Notes: generated from the sequence alone by a model not told the origin. 64,000 nucleotides of DNA from Strigamia acuminata (GCA_949358305.1 OX442318.1:3210501-3274500), one strand, 5' to 3'; positions 41,701 through 50,998 are shown, counted from the stretch's first letter. A program made the numbers and translations.

Positions 41701-44700
41701 CACGGGCAATTGTGACGAACAAGCAAAACATGATTCTGGCCACGGCACAGAAAAGAGACCGGATGTACGTTTTGGATGCGATAACGTGCGTGCACAGCGA
41801 GGAAGTCGACGCATATGTTGTCAAAGAAGCACCGACGTCTCACAATCAAACCAATGACGAGCCAAAAAGACTAGAAAGAGTTTTATGGCACAGACGTTTG
41901 GGACACGCAAGCAACCAAAAGCTTGAGCAGGTACGAGACGGAAAACTCGTTTTGGGGGTGAATTTTGGGCCAGAAAAATTACCGCCATGCAGGGCATGCG
42001 TTGAGGGGCGGCAACCCAGAAAGGCGTTTAAGCGCATAACGGGACCGACAACAAAACGCCCTTTGGAGCTATGGCACGTAGATTTATGTGGGCCATTAGC
42101 ATGGGGATATGATGGCAGTTATTACGCTTTGGTGATTGTCGATGATTTCACCAAATACGTGTATTTTTCTGCAATTCGGGAGAAAAGTGATGCTTTTGAA
42201 GAGATTGAAAAGCACAGAGCTAGAGAGGAAAGGTCGACAGGACTAAAATTGCAAAGAATAAGGACGGATAATGGCGGAGAATTCGTCAATGAACGATCGA
42301 AAGAGATTTATCTTAAATGTGGAATTAAGCACGAGAAGACAGTGCCATTCTCACCGAAGAGCAACGGAGTCGTCGAAAGATATAATCGGACCATTGTTGA
42401 AAAGACAAGAACAATGCTCAAGTGGTCACTTTTACCAGACGGTTTTTGGCCGGAAGCGATGGCGACAGCCGTGTATATAATCAACCGAATTCCGACTTCT
42501 GCCAATCCGAAGACGACGCCATATGAGGCGAGATATAACAGGAAGCCATCCGGGATGCACTTACGCGTTTTTGGATGTGCAGCGTACAGGCACATACCCA
42601 AACATATGCGAAAGAAATTGGACCCAGTCTCCAAACCGGGTATTATGGTTGGTTACTCCATGTGTCGGCGGGCTTACCGAATTTTTGACGAAAATGAAAA
42701 CCGAATAATCGAAACTCGAGACGTGTATTTTATTGAAGATGCTAGGACCGCCCAAATACAGAAAGAATCGAAAAAACTGATAACTGAAGACAGCGCGGAC
42801 AATCTAGTCGTTTTTCCGATTTTAAGTGGGGGGAAGAATGATAATGAGGATCATGAGCAATCAAGTGATGATGACGACAACGAGGAACAAGAAGAAGAAA
42901 CCGAAGTGTGGGAAACCGCCGATGAGGACGAGGACTCACCTGATGAGATTGAAAACGCGCACGAAGACGCGCACGACGAAATTGACGATGAAACTGAGAG
43001 TGATGCTGAAGATGAAGATGAACCGGAAGTTGCGGAAGCGCCGAGGCAACCAGTTGTGGTGCCACCCGCACCGCCGGTCGTTCTACGCGAGCGTGGACCG
43101 GGCAGGCCTACCAGACAGGAAGCGGCCGTGAAGGAACAGCAACGCATCGAAAGGAACGAGCGACGTGAACAGGAGTTGCAACACCGAGGAGTCAGGAGAT
43201 CGGAGAGAATAAGACGACGAGATGCAGCGTATATATCGCGCAGATCGGAGAGGGGAAGACGTTGGAATGCGACATGTGTGGCGCGCATGAAACGGAAGGC
43301 GCGACTAATCACTCCAACTTCCTACCAAGAGGCAATCTCATGTCCAGATGCCAAGATGTGGCGAGCAGCGATGGATAAGGAAATGCAGTCCATGCGCATG
43401 CATCGAGTATGGCATTTAGAGAAACCGACTGAAGACAAGAAGCCGATTAAATGCAAGTGGATTTATAAAATCAAGCTGAATTTAGATGGGAGTGTGAGCA
43501 AATACAAGGCTCGTTTAGTCGCTGTGGGTTATTCGCAGAAACCGGGCGAAGATTACGATCGGACATTTGCTCCAGTCATGAAACTAGAGTCTCTACGCCT
43601 GTTATTGGCAATAGCAGCCAAAAAACGACTACGGCTCAGACAGTACGACGTTGAAACCGCCTATTTATATGGACTCCTGGATAAAGTAATCCATATGACT
43701 CAACCTGAGGGATATGAAGAAGAGGGAGCCGAGGATTATGTATGCGTGCTGGATAAGAGTCTCTACGGACTTAAGCAATCCGGACGATGTTGGAATAAGG
43801 AACTGGACGAGAAACTCAAGAAGATGGGACTAGTACAGCTCAAGGGAGATCCGTGCATATACATGTGGATCAAGGACAAACAGTATTTTGCATTGGGCGT
43901 CTTTGTGGATGACATTATCGCAATAGGATCGACGGATCAATTAATAGAGGCTAAAATGGCACAGCTCAGCAAATACTTCAAACTAGACGACATGGGTGAG
44001 CCAAATCACATCCTGGGCATGCGGATAACGATTGGCAAACATGGCATTAGACTCACACAAGAGGAGTATGCCAACAAGATACTTAAGCGGCATGAGATGA
44101 CTGGCTGCAAAGGAAAGAAATCTCCTATGGCAACTGACCAGGATTTGGACAACCATAGCAAATCACCGCCGGTAGACCCGAAGCAGTACCAGGAGATGCT
44201 CGGGAGTGTAATGTACCTGATGTTAGGCACAAGGCCAGACCTGGCCTACGCTGTCAGCAAGCTGGGCACTTACAGCAGCAATCCCAAAGAGATGCACCTG
44301 ACGGCATTGAGAAGAGTACTAAAGTACATCAATGGAACCACCCATTACGGATTATTCTACGACAGAGTCAGGAAGCCTTTAGAATTATTCACCGACGCTA
44401 GCTGGAGCGTGGGAAAAGACGCTAAGTCACACAGTGGGTACTTGACCCTGTATGGGGGATCAATCATCAGCTGGAAAGCGAAAAAACAAAGATTGGTGAC
44501 GATGTCGAGTTGCGAAGCCGAAGTGGTGGCACTTAGCGAGGGCGTACGGGAATTGAAGTGGCTGCGGGGTCTGATAGCCGAATTACAGATGGAGACAACT
44601 CAGTACGGTCTCGACGTGTTCTGTGATAACAGATCGACCATTCTCATTTCCGAGGAGACCGGACAGCATGATCGGACCAAGCATATATTGAGGAAATATA

Positions 44701-46689
44701 TGTTCGCGAGGGACGAAGTGGAGCTGAACAACATAAAGTTGAACTTCGTGCCAAGTGAGCAAATGCTCGCAGACCCGCTTACCAAGCCTCTCTCGGGAAA
44801 CAAGATCGATGACTTTGTCAACCTGCTGAACATGAGAAAGAAAGCTTGAAAGAAGAAGAGAATTTTGCAATTTTGTGACACGATAATGTTTATTACCAAT
44901 TGTGAAATTAGTTCTGACGGATTATAAAGGGGGATTTGTGAGATGATATAATGCAGTCAGAACTAGTTAGTGTTTGTTACGACACTAGAGCGCAGTGTCT
45001 GTTGTTTGTTTCGTTACTAAGTGACTACGCATTCTGTCGTCTGCTTGTAATGGTTTACACGCTTTGATTAAATCTGTTCATTTATCAAAACACGAATGCA
45101 AGATCCAAATACATTTCACAGATTTTTGGGCAGAAAGTTCGATTTTTGGGCCAAAATTTCGATTTTTGGGCAGAAAATTCGATTTTTGGGCAGAAAATTC
45201 GATTTTTGGGCAGAAAATTCGATTTTTGGGCCAAAAATTCGATTTTTGGGCAGAAAATTCGATTTTTGGGCAGAAAATTCGATTTTTGGGCAGAAAATTC
45301 GATTTTTGGGCAGAAAATTCGATTTTTGGGCAGAAAATTCGATTTTTGGGCAGAAAATTCGATTTTTGGGCAGAAAATTCGATTTTTGGGCAGAAAATTC
45401 GATTTTTGGGCAAAAAATTCGATTTTTGGGCAGAAAATTCGATTTTTGGGCAGAAATTTCGATTTTTGGGCAGAAAATTCGATTTTTGGGCAGAAAGTTC
45501 GATTTTTGGGCCAAAATTTCGATTTTTGGGCAGAAAATTCGATTTTTGGGCAGAAAATTCGATTTTTGGGCAGAAAATTCGATTTTTGAGCCAAAAATTC
45601 GATTTTTGGGCAGAAAATTCGATTTTTGGGCAGAAAATTCGATTTTTGGGCAGAAATTTCGATTTTTGGGCAGAAAATTCGATTTTTGGGCAGAAAATTC
45701 GATTTTTGGGCAGAAAATTCGATTTTTGGGCAGAAAATTCGATTTTTGGGCAAAAAATTCGATTTTTGGGCAGAAAATTCGATTTTTGGGCAGAAAATTC
45801 GATTTTTGGGCAGAAATTTCGATTTTTGGGCAGAAAATTCGATTTTTGGGCAGAAAGTTCGATTTTTGGGCCAAAAATTCGATTTTTGGGCAGAAAATTC
45901 GATTTTTGGGCAGAAAATTCGATTTTTGGGCAGAAAATTCGATTTTTGGGCCAAAAATTCGATTTTTGGGCAGAAAATTCGATTTTTGGGCAGAAAATTC
46001 GATTTTTGGGCAGAAAATTCGATTTTTGGGCCAAAAATTCGATTTTTGGGCAGAAAATTCGATTTTTGGGCAGAAAATTCGATTTTTGGGCAGAAAGTTC
46101 GATTTTTGGGCCAAAAATTCGATTTTTGGGCAGAAAATTCGATTTTTGGGCAGAAAATTCGATTTTTGGGCAGAAAATTCGATTTTTGGGCCAAAAATTC
46201 GATTTTTGGGCAGAAAATTCGATTTTTGGGCAGAAAATTCGATTTTTGGGCAGAAAATTCGATTTTTGGGCAAAAAATTCGATTTTTGGGCAGAAAATTC
46301 GATTTTTGGGCAAAAAATTCGATTTTGGGCAAAAAATTCAATTTTTGGGTTAAAATATTCATTTTGAGATCAAAAAATGCAGTTATAGGACAAACACGAT
46401 CAGTTTTTGACCAAAAACATTCAATTTGTGTGTGAAAAATTGAAGCAAAATGACCACCCTCTTGTAGGTTTTCTGGATCCATCCCTGATAACGATAAATT
46501 TATTTATTTATTTATTAATTATTTTTTTTAATTTTTTTATTTATATAGGTTTAGCCTCCGTTTCATTGCCCGACACAAATCGAATTTCCATTGCCCAAAA
46601 TAGACCACATGTTTAACTATGAAAACTCGGCTGGGTTCGTCTACGAGATTGAGGAAGTGTTTGCAAAATGGTTTGATGAGTTGTGTTAG
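38712..46689 (+). CDS. Uncharacterised four-exon gene, copia element in intron 3
   Basis: Exons 38712-38808, 39397-39639, 39694-39818 and 46555-46689 join in frame (phases 1, 1, 0) to give 199 residues. I do not recognise the family. Visible features are an acidic start (MEDPDQ) and a helix-rich segment with FSQLANHIAPCILG. A probable beta-rich core runs from VQVHARFGLQSFLVD through FSLTLDIGVYVLQIRNLVF to the VMLLDYGQ region. Exon 4 is acidic, with HMFNYENSAGFVYEIEEVFAKW, and the chain ends DELC. There is no signal peptide or membrane segment. Exon 4 composition and phase argue it is real; the alternative is a gene ending at a stop just after 39818, since the frame reads through the GTAATG donor for only three more codons. 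Intron 3 is 6.7 kb, almost all minisatellite plus retrotransposon. Confidence 0.55.
38838..39350. repeat. Tandem duplication of ~265 bp in intron 1 of the 38.7-kb gene
   Basis: The segment 38838-39104, beginning TTTAAACAGAAAAACACGTC, is repeated at 39110-39350 with near identity. The copies differ mainly by the number of ~22-bp ATTGTATTTTGAGGTGAAAAA units (five versus two or three). Both include the CATGCAAAACAATGCATTTT and TCTGAAAAACATTT segments. Confidence 0.85.
39860..40059 (+). repeat. 20-bp minisatellite, left part interrupted by the copia element
   Basis: About ten copies of GATTTTTGGGCAGAAAATTC end abruptly at 40059, where the 5' LTR begins. The array resumes at 45121. Confidence 0.95.
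40060..40243 (+). repeat. 5' LTR of the copia element
   Basis: 184 bp, TGTGAGATGATATAATGCAG at the left and ...CATTTCACA at the right. It matches the 3' LTR base for base as far as can be read. Confidence 0.95.
40246..40261 (+). other. Primer-binding site for initiator tRNA-Met
   Basis: Two bases after the 5' LTR, TGGTAGCAGAGGGTGG is complementary to the 3' end of animal initiator tRNA-Met, including the CCA (15 of 16 positions from recalled tRNA sequence). This implies priming from the tRNA 3' end rather than from an internal anticodon-stem fragment as in Drosophila copia. Confidence 0.75.
40455..44849 (+). CDS. Copia gag-pol polyprotein
   Basis: 1,464 residues in one frame. The gag region (1-215) is followed by two CCHC zinc knuckles starting at residues 222 and 256. 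The aspartic protease active site DSGA is at 329-332. The GAG-pre-integrase HRRLGH begins near 479 with its C-x2-C ~38 residues later. The integrase DDE triad is D543, D605 and E641, with the canonical 35-residue D-E spacing. A strongly acidic linker and an Arg-rich segment occupy ~790-960. Reverse transcriptase follows, with the YLYGLL and FVDD catalytic motif (D1152, D1153), then RNase H with FTDASWS (D1314). No stop or frameshift is seen. Single-frame gag-pol is typical of copia elements, where Gag excess is achieved by splicing or proteolysis. Confidence 0.95.
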   Translation: MAEEPKGANANRIPLLDETNYVIWSTLMEAVLDSKGLWEPVIRKDEPNAQPAAAWQKWKRHNATALSLIMTTLSPDQVGLHVGTKKAKVLWNDLALHHGGNVQHRQVDIGHELTSAKMGRNELVGEYINRIVAISKRSAAAGRPIAESEVMYYLVHGLTNKYSSIAETFQAQRDMRLVDLRRTLEVRERWATDKAKDGPVFNEEEAYKARARGGKRDKIVKCYECGKMGHFARDCRSKRTGDATSSASNTKGNGGCYNCGKPGHFARNCKNKATGGHDAQRGRNTANYAKQEERKEEQGELFYARTDRTYAFHTKHSTNSLGPQEWLLDSGATVHMTSHREFLTNFEHEEGVVHLAEDQVSSKSTGKGMVTLWSKLPTGNVKLEMGNVVHVPKLRENLVSVYELAQRGFKVIFDDTRAIVTNKQNMILATAQKRDRMYVLDAITCVHSEEVDAYVVKEAPTSHNQTNDEPKRLERVLWHRRLGHASNQKLEQVRDGKLVLGVNFGPEKLPPCRACVEGRQPRKAFKRITGPTTKRPLELWHVDLCGPLAWGYDGSYYALVIVDDFTKYVYFSAIREKSDAFEEIEKHRAREERSTGLKLQRIRTDNGGEFVNERSKEIYLKCGIKHEKTVPFSPKSNGVVERYNRTIVEKTRTMLKWSLLPDGFWPEAMATAVYIINRIPTSANPKTTPYEARYNRKPSGMHLRVFGCAAYRHIPKHMRKKLDPVSKPGIMVGYSMCRRAYRIFDENENRIIETRDVYFIEDARTAQIQKESKKLITEDSADNLVVFPILSGGKNDNEDHEQSSDDDDNEEQEEETEVWETADEDEDSPDEIENAHEDAHDEIDDETESDAEDEDEPEVAEAPRQPVVVPPAPPVVLRERGPGRPTRQEAAVKEQQRIERNERREQELQHRGVRRSERIRRRDAAYISRRSERGRRWNATCVARMKRKARLITPTSYQEAISCPDAKMWRAAMDKEMQSMRMHRVWHLEKPTEDKKPIKCKWIYKIKLNLDGSVSKYKARLVAVGYSQKPGEDYDRTFAPVMKLESLRLLLAIAAKKRLRLRQYDVETAYLYGLLDKVIHMTQPEGYEEEGAEDYVCVLDKSLYGLKQSGRCWNKELDEKLKKMGLVQLKGDPCIYMWIKDKQYFALGVFVDDIIAIGSTDQLIEAKMAQLSKYFKLDDMGEPNHILGMRITIGKHGIRLTQEEYANKILKRHEMTGCKGKKSPMATDQDLDNHSKSPPVDPKQYQEMLGSVMYLMLGTRPDLAYAVSKLGTYSSNPKEMHLTALRRVLKYINGTTHYGLFYDRVRKPLELFTDASWSVGKDAKSHSGYLTLYGGSIISWKAKKQRLVTMSSCEAEVVALSEGVRELKWLRGLIAELQMETTQYGLDVFCDNRSTILISEETGQHDRTKHILRKYMFARDEVELNNIKLNFVPSEQMLADPLTKPLSGNKIDDFVNLLNMRKKA
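44922..45120 (+). repeat. Polypurine tract and 3' LTR of the copia element
   Basis: AAAGGGGGA precedes the 3' LTR by three bases and fits a polypurine tract for plus-strand priming. The LTR proper is 44937-45120, 184 bp, with the same TG...CA ends as the 5' copy and no visible difference from it. Confidence 0.9.
45121..46340 (+). repeat. 20-bp minisatellite, right part (~60 copies)
   Basis: About 60 tandem copies of GATTTTTGGGCAGAAAATTC with scattered variants (CCAAAA for CAGAAA, AAAGTTC or AATTTC for AAATTC). Blocks of 200-280 bp repeat the same variant order, indicating higher-order amplification. Because 20 is not a multiple of three, the frame cycles through all phases and gives 270-470-codon open frames on both strands. 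These are not genes. Confidence 0.97.
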
Positions 46690-48110
46690 TGTTAGTGTTG
46701 TGTTGATTTTTACGCTTTTGCGTTGATTTTTTTTAAAGGATTGTTGGAGTCTCCGGCGATCGCTTGACCTCGCGACCATTTTGGAAGATATACGAGAACG
46801 TATTGGAATCATCAGATATTAGTTGAAACAAATAATTGAATGAATGATTTAATAAAATGACGTGTATGATTAAAAAATAAAAAAAAATGTAATAAATTAA
46901 TAAGTGGGAACGTTATTATAATTTATTTTCGGTTTTCCATCACCGATTCTAAACGAATTTTTCGCTTTTGGAAAGAAATTCGTCCAAATCGGAGCCCAAC
47001 TCTATCGAGAAGAGCCGTGAGTCGCTGTATCTGTGTAGGTAGAAAATGGCCGAAGCGTTTACGAGCCATGTCCACGCACATGCGCAGTAGTCGCTCGAGG
47101 GAAGAAGAACAGTGCGAGGTGAACTGACGCGATGGCCACGACAGGAGCAGCCATTGGTCGGTATGTTTAGAATGATTTCGAGGTGGGAAATACAAATTGC
47201 TTCTTTTCAACCATGGTTAAGATTATAAATGTTTCAGAATGAACTGTGTGCAACTGCATAATTTAACAAACTGTGATATTTTTATTTGTTCTTTAGAAGA
47301 ATGCAGAACACGTTGAAATCAAATCCCATCGCCATTTTGAAGAATTTAATCCTCAGTCCCCTATAACATCCAGATGAAAAATGAAGTTTGCTCATGTTCA
47401 AAATATGCATTGGTAAGTACATTTATCAAATTTAACAATATTTTAAGGAATGGTTTATTGAATCGCGATATTTTTAATTTTTGAGAAACAAGCTGTTTCA
47501 AAATGGCTGAATTGAAAGAAATTACTGAGAAAATACTGGGGTTCACAATAATAACATCACGGGAAGACCGGTGGGTGGTAGTGTTAATGGGGACGGTAAC
47601 GCACATGCTCAGAAGTGGCTTGGTTCTCAGCCAATCACAGCAACCGGAAGTAACAATCAAGTGTGCATTATGGGATAAAGAACATGTTCTGACTGACAAG
47701 ATGAGCTGACGCGATGGCTTACGACAGCAGCAACCATTGGCCTGTATATTTAGAATTAATCTTCAGCCATCCACTCGTTTCGAGGAGGGAAATTTGAGTT
47801 TGTTTATCTTAAACTATATTTAAGATTGTAAATGTTCAAGAATTGTCGAAAAATAGCAAAATAATTTAACAAATTTCGGTATTTTTAGAATTTTAGAAGG
47901 CGAACCATTCTGGAATCAAATCGCACCGCCATTTTTTCGCAACTCAATCCGGAGCCATCGACTCTTCCTTGATGGGAAATTCAAGTTGTACAATGGTAAG
48001 TACTGTTTTAAATTAATAATAATAATAATTAATAATAAATTAATAAATTTCGCCTCAAATTCAATGCTTATGAGAATTTACCACTAGCTTTGTCTAAAAA
48101 TAGCCACGAA
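46690..48110. other. Recurring promoter-plus-first-exon-like modules 1 and 2, no recognised protein
   Basis: Two related modules, ~47060-47410 and ~47500-48010, each contain in order: a GACGCGATGGC-type motif; an AGCAGC- or AGCAACCATTGG CCAAT box; a GGGAAAT-TT segment; an AATTTAACAAA run; an acceptor-like TTTAG-A-GAA(T/G)GC; ~90 bases with TCAAATC and GCCATTTT; and a donor GGTAAGTAC. Related modules recur at 52.67-53.8 kb. A 68-codon frame (47503-47709) and antisense frames of 95-112 codons (46923-47210, 47361-47699) overlap them but match no family I know. The modules could be copies of a non-coding transcript's 5' end. Confidence 0.45.
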
Positions 48111-48325
48111 TGAGATTAGGGCTAACAAAACAACAATCGGTCTCCCGACCAAACTGCTTTTATCGTCTCATTGGCTATTACCGGGAAAACTTTCCTCTTG
48201 CCATACAGTTTTTCCACTTTTCCCGGTAATGTTTCTCTTGCTTTGCGCCCCCTGGTGGGGTCTTTACGAACCAAGAATCAAATGTCAAATGCCGTGGGAT
48301 TGTTGTTTTGTTAGGCCTAATCTCA
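48111..48325. mobile_element. 215-bp MITE with ~28-bp terminal inverted repeats
   Basis: The left end TGAGATTAGGGCTAACAAAA continues CAACAATC; the right end is its reverse complement with one mismatch (CC for GC). The interior contains an imperfect palindrome around two CCGGGAAAA/TTTTCCCGG motifs. It is non-autonomous and of unassigned superfamily. Confidence 0.8.
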
Positions 48326-48329
48326 AGGT

Positions 48330-48795
48330 ATAAATTCTCATTTTCACTATCTCATTTTCTATCTCATTTTCACTATCTCATTTTTACTATCTCATTTACA
48401 CTATCTCATTTTCACTGTCTCATTTTCACTATCTCATTTTCACTATCTCATCTTCACTATCTCATCTTCACTATCTCATCTTCACTATCTCATCTTCACT
48501 ATCTCATTTTCACTATCTCATCTTCACTATCTCATCTTCACTATCTCATCTTCACTATCTCATCTCTATCTCATCTTCACTATCTCATCTTCACTATCTC
48601 ATCTTCACTATCTCATTTTCACTATCTCATCTTCACTATCTCATTTTCATTATCTCATCTTCATTATCTCATTTCACTATCTCATTTACACTATCTCATT
48701 TACACTATCTCATTTCACTATCTCATTTACAATATCTCATTTTCACTATCTCATTTTCACTATCTCATTTTCACTAATTCATTTTCACTGTTTAC
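48330..48795 (+). repeat. 15-bp minisatellite
   Basis: About 30 units of 14-15 bases, CTATCTCATTTTCA or CTATCTCATCTTCA, follow directly after the MITE. The single long frame through it is a repeat artefact. Confidence 0.93.
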
Positions 48796-48844
48796 ATTAT
48801 TTTCTATCAGTAAATTCTCTTATCAAATACACCTCGCGCTTTAG

Positions 48845-48955
48845 TAATTGTCGGGATTAGGTCAGCACTCATCTTCTTGTCAGATATGCCCTAACGGGCA
48901 CTCGTGATCTTATCAGGCAAGAAGATTCGTGCTGATCTAATTATCCCGACAATTA
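48845..48955. mobile_element. 111-bp perfect-ended hairpin element
   Basis: TAATTGTCGGGA at the left and TCCCGACAATTA at the right are exact inverted repeats, and pairing continues inward with few bulges (AGCAC, ATCTTCTTG, TATGCCC) to a four-base loop (TAAC). The flanks TACACCTCGCGCT (48828-48840) and TACACGTCGCGCT (48954-48966) form a near-perfect 13-bp direct repeat. It is either a tiny foldback transposon or a structured RNA. Confidence 0.65.
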
Positions 48956-49024
48956 CACGTCGCGCTCGGTATATTACCTATGAGAATATTACATTTACAA
49001 AGAAATTTGTTTTTCCCTACTACA

Positions 49025-49780
49025 GTTCGTGCACGGTATCTTGATGCTAAATTCGTATGCGGCATCCCATACTGCGCAGACGATTTTCTATTTCCAGTTG
49101 TTATATTGCAGTATTAAGCCTAATATTAGGCCTAATGATGCGAAAACAAGGTAAATAAACAAAAATATTTTGGTACCGTATTACCCCGCCTATTGCTGCA
49201 TGCCGTTGGGCATGGGTTCATCACAGTTTTGAAATCGCGCGTAAAAAATCTATACCGGCATGCCGGTATAGAACGAAACATGCCGGTATAAGTGAAAAAA
49301 TTGGTTTTTTGTTTTTTTTTGTTTAAAAGAGCCCAGATGATAAATTATGTTAAAATTTGGGCCTGAAATTAAGTTTTCTTGATATTCTGAAGATTACTAC
49401 TAAATTTTGTGGAACCTTTATAGAAATTTCGGCCAATTTCCTACATTTTGGACATCTAAATAGGCGTTTTAAACATGTTTTGGGCTCAAAATTAAAAAAA
49501 AAATTCGTACTCACTTACACCGGCATGCCGTTAAAAACGGGGTTTATCGGCATGCCGGTAATACTCGCACTACACCGGCATGTGGCAATAAGCGGGGTAA
49601 TACGGTACTAAGTTGTAAATTACTTTTAAATATGAGTTTATTGTTTTTATTTACTTTATTTTAGCATTATTAGGCCTAATATTAGGCTTAATACTGCTAA
49701 ATAACTTCTGGAATTAGAAAATCGTCTGCGCAGAATGGGATGCGCAGTACGAATTTAGCATCAAGATACTGTGCGCGAAC
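49025..49780. mobile_element. Foldback element with ~150-bp inverted arms, interrupted by a second element
   Basis: The left arm, starting GTTCGTGCACGGTATCTTGA, and the right arm, ending TCAAGATACTGTGCGCGAAC, are inverted copies ~85-90% alike over about 130-150 bp. They include CTGCGCAGACGATTTTCTA and the internal palindrome CCTAATATTAGG. The centre is occupied by a separate inverted-repeat element (49173-49608). Confidence 0.75.
49173..49608. mobile_element. Nested 436-bp MITE with perfect 17-bp ends and CCGGCATGCCGG palindromes
   Basis: GTACCGTATTACCCCGC at 49173-49189 recurs as an exact reverse complement at 49592-49608. Inside, the palindromic motif CCGGCATGCCGG or close variants appears five or more times (near 49200, 49255, 49280, 49520, 49550, 49575). 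No transposase is present. Its position in the middle of the outer foldback shows it is the younger insertion. Confidence 0.75.
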
Positions 49781-49799
49781 TATAGTTTTGGTGTCCTTC

Positions 49800-50300
49800 C
49801 GTTTATAATAAATTTTTTCGATTTTTGATTTTCGATTTTTTTTTCCGATTTTAATCATTTTGTCATGCTTTTGAGCATTCTTACACTGTTTGAACCCGAT
49901 ATAGCGCGATTTTACACTGTTTGAACTTGGTATAGCACGATTTTTATTCTATCCGAATTTTACATGAGTTCACACGTTTTTATAATAATTTATTAAAAAA
50001 ATCTTGAAAAGTATTGAAATACCTTTAACAATAGTTTCACATTATTTTAAAGTAAACTTTTTCAAAGTTAAACCAAAAAAAAATATTAAGAGTAAAAACA
50101 TCATATGCGGTATTTGTAATTTGTGATGCAGTGAAGCATCTAGTGTTAACTCACAGCTGTCGTCTGACAACGTAAAAAGTTTAAAAACGCGTTTTATTGA
50201 GGTTAAACAGTTGTAAAAGCACAAAAAAAAATTAAAAAATTGATTTTTTGAAAACTTTTATTCACCTACAAGTAAAACTTCCAGCCCGATTAGAATTGCA
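49800..50300. repeat. Duplicated block, copy 1 (partner 51000-51680)
   Basis: Runs from TTTTTCGATTTTTGATTTTC through CATTTTGTCATGCTTTTGAG, two TTTTACACTGTTTGAAC motif copies, TAACAATAGTTTCACATTAT and GCAGTGAAGCATCTAGTGTT to GATTAGAATTGCAAG. The same order recurs at 51000-51680. No coding content is recognised. Confidence 0.75.
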
Positions 50301-50448
50301 AGGACAATTTGGAATTTTACATGAATAATGGGGGAGAAAAGGAAAAATAAGAAAAATATTAATAAAAATATATATTTTCCTTTGAAAATTTATTATTTTA
50401 AATTTATTTTGTAAATTATGTATTTAATTTGCTTTCCTCTTTATTTCA

Positions 50449-50547
50449 GATTAAATATCCAATTATACAGTCGCCATAATGACACCACAATTGGCCTTCG
50501 TCGACATGTTCGAGTTCGACGAGGAAATGCACAAACACACACTTGTG
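50449..50547 (+). other. Exon-like segment bounded by splice sites
   Basis: A pyrimidine-rich acceptor (CTTTATTTCAG) is followed by ~99 bases that include an ATG at 50480. From it 23 codons (MTPQLAFVDMFEFDEEMHKH and three more) are open to a GTAAGTAA donor. Diverged copies of its 3' half occur at ~50870-50925 and ~53400-53450 (CATCAGCACACACACTTGG then GTAAAT). It could be a short coding first exon or part of the non-coding module family. No downstream coding exon could be joined. Confidence 0.35.
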
Positions 50548-50549
50548 TA

Positions 50550-50998
50550 AGTAAATCTTAAAAAATTCATTATTTACAACTTAATCACTTTATAAATCGA
50601 GGTAAATTCCGTCTCAAATTCAATACGAATTAAGATGTGCTGGTTGAATATTAAAATTTTAAAAGATATTTATTTTTTCTACAAGCTTATTGTAAAGATT
50701 TGAGGCGCCCCTTCTTTATGTAGTGATCCTGCACGGCGATACTTGCTTGGAAGCACTGTAGAAAGATTTAAAAACGTGTGTTATTGAGGTTTTTAGGAAA
50801 TAATTTAATGAATTTCGGTATTTTTAATTTTTACGAAACTTGCTGAATTCGAACGAGTCTGTTCATGAGCACATATACTTGGATGAATAAATTTTTCCTC
50901 AAATTAAATGTGAATTAAGATATTACTTATGAATAATAAATTTTCAAAAGAAATTTATTTTTTCCAACTGGTTTAACGTGGTGTCCTCCAGTTTTTAA
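50550..50998. other. Module remnants between duplicated blocks
   Basis: The sequence contains a GATTTGAGGCGCCCCTTCTTTATGTAG segment repeated at 53526 (GATTTGAGGCGTCCTTTCTTT), and a degenerate copy of the cryptic exon at ~50870. No intact gene is seen. Confidence 0.45.

Larger units (their letters stand above)
40060..45120 (+). mobile_element. Complete Ty1/copia LTR retrotransposon
   Basis: The element is 5,061 bp, flanked by a 5-bp target-site duplication GATTT (40055-40059 and 45121-45125). Both LTRs are 184 bp, begin TG, end CA, and appear identical. Between them are a primer-binding site, one uninterrupted gag-pol frame of 1,464 codons and a purine-rich tract. It is inserted in the sense orientation within intron 3 of the host gene and inside a 20-bp minisatellite. 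Domain order (protease, integrase, reverse transcriptase, RNase H) defines the copia type. Identical LTRs and an intact frame indicate a recent, possibly still active copy. Confidence 0.97.

Noticed and set aside
45064-46482. Open frames of 270-465 codons on both strands
   Set aside because: They are translations of a 20-bp tandem repeat cycling through three phases; equal length on both strands and no splice or promoter context.
46537-46812. 91-codon minus-strand frame
   Set aside because: Antisense to exon 4 of the 38.7-kb gene, whose sense reading continues in phase from exon 3; the sense model explains the sequence better.
46619-46822. Small two-exon plus-strand peptide (ATG at 46619)
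   Set aside because: It overlaps exon 4 of the 38.7-kb gene in another frame and depends on a weak GTTAGT donor.
48308-48844. 178-codon Ser/Leu/His-rich frame
   Set aside because: 15-bp minisatellite.
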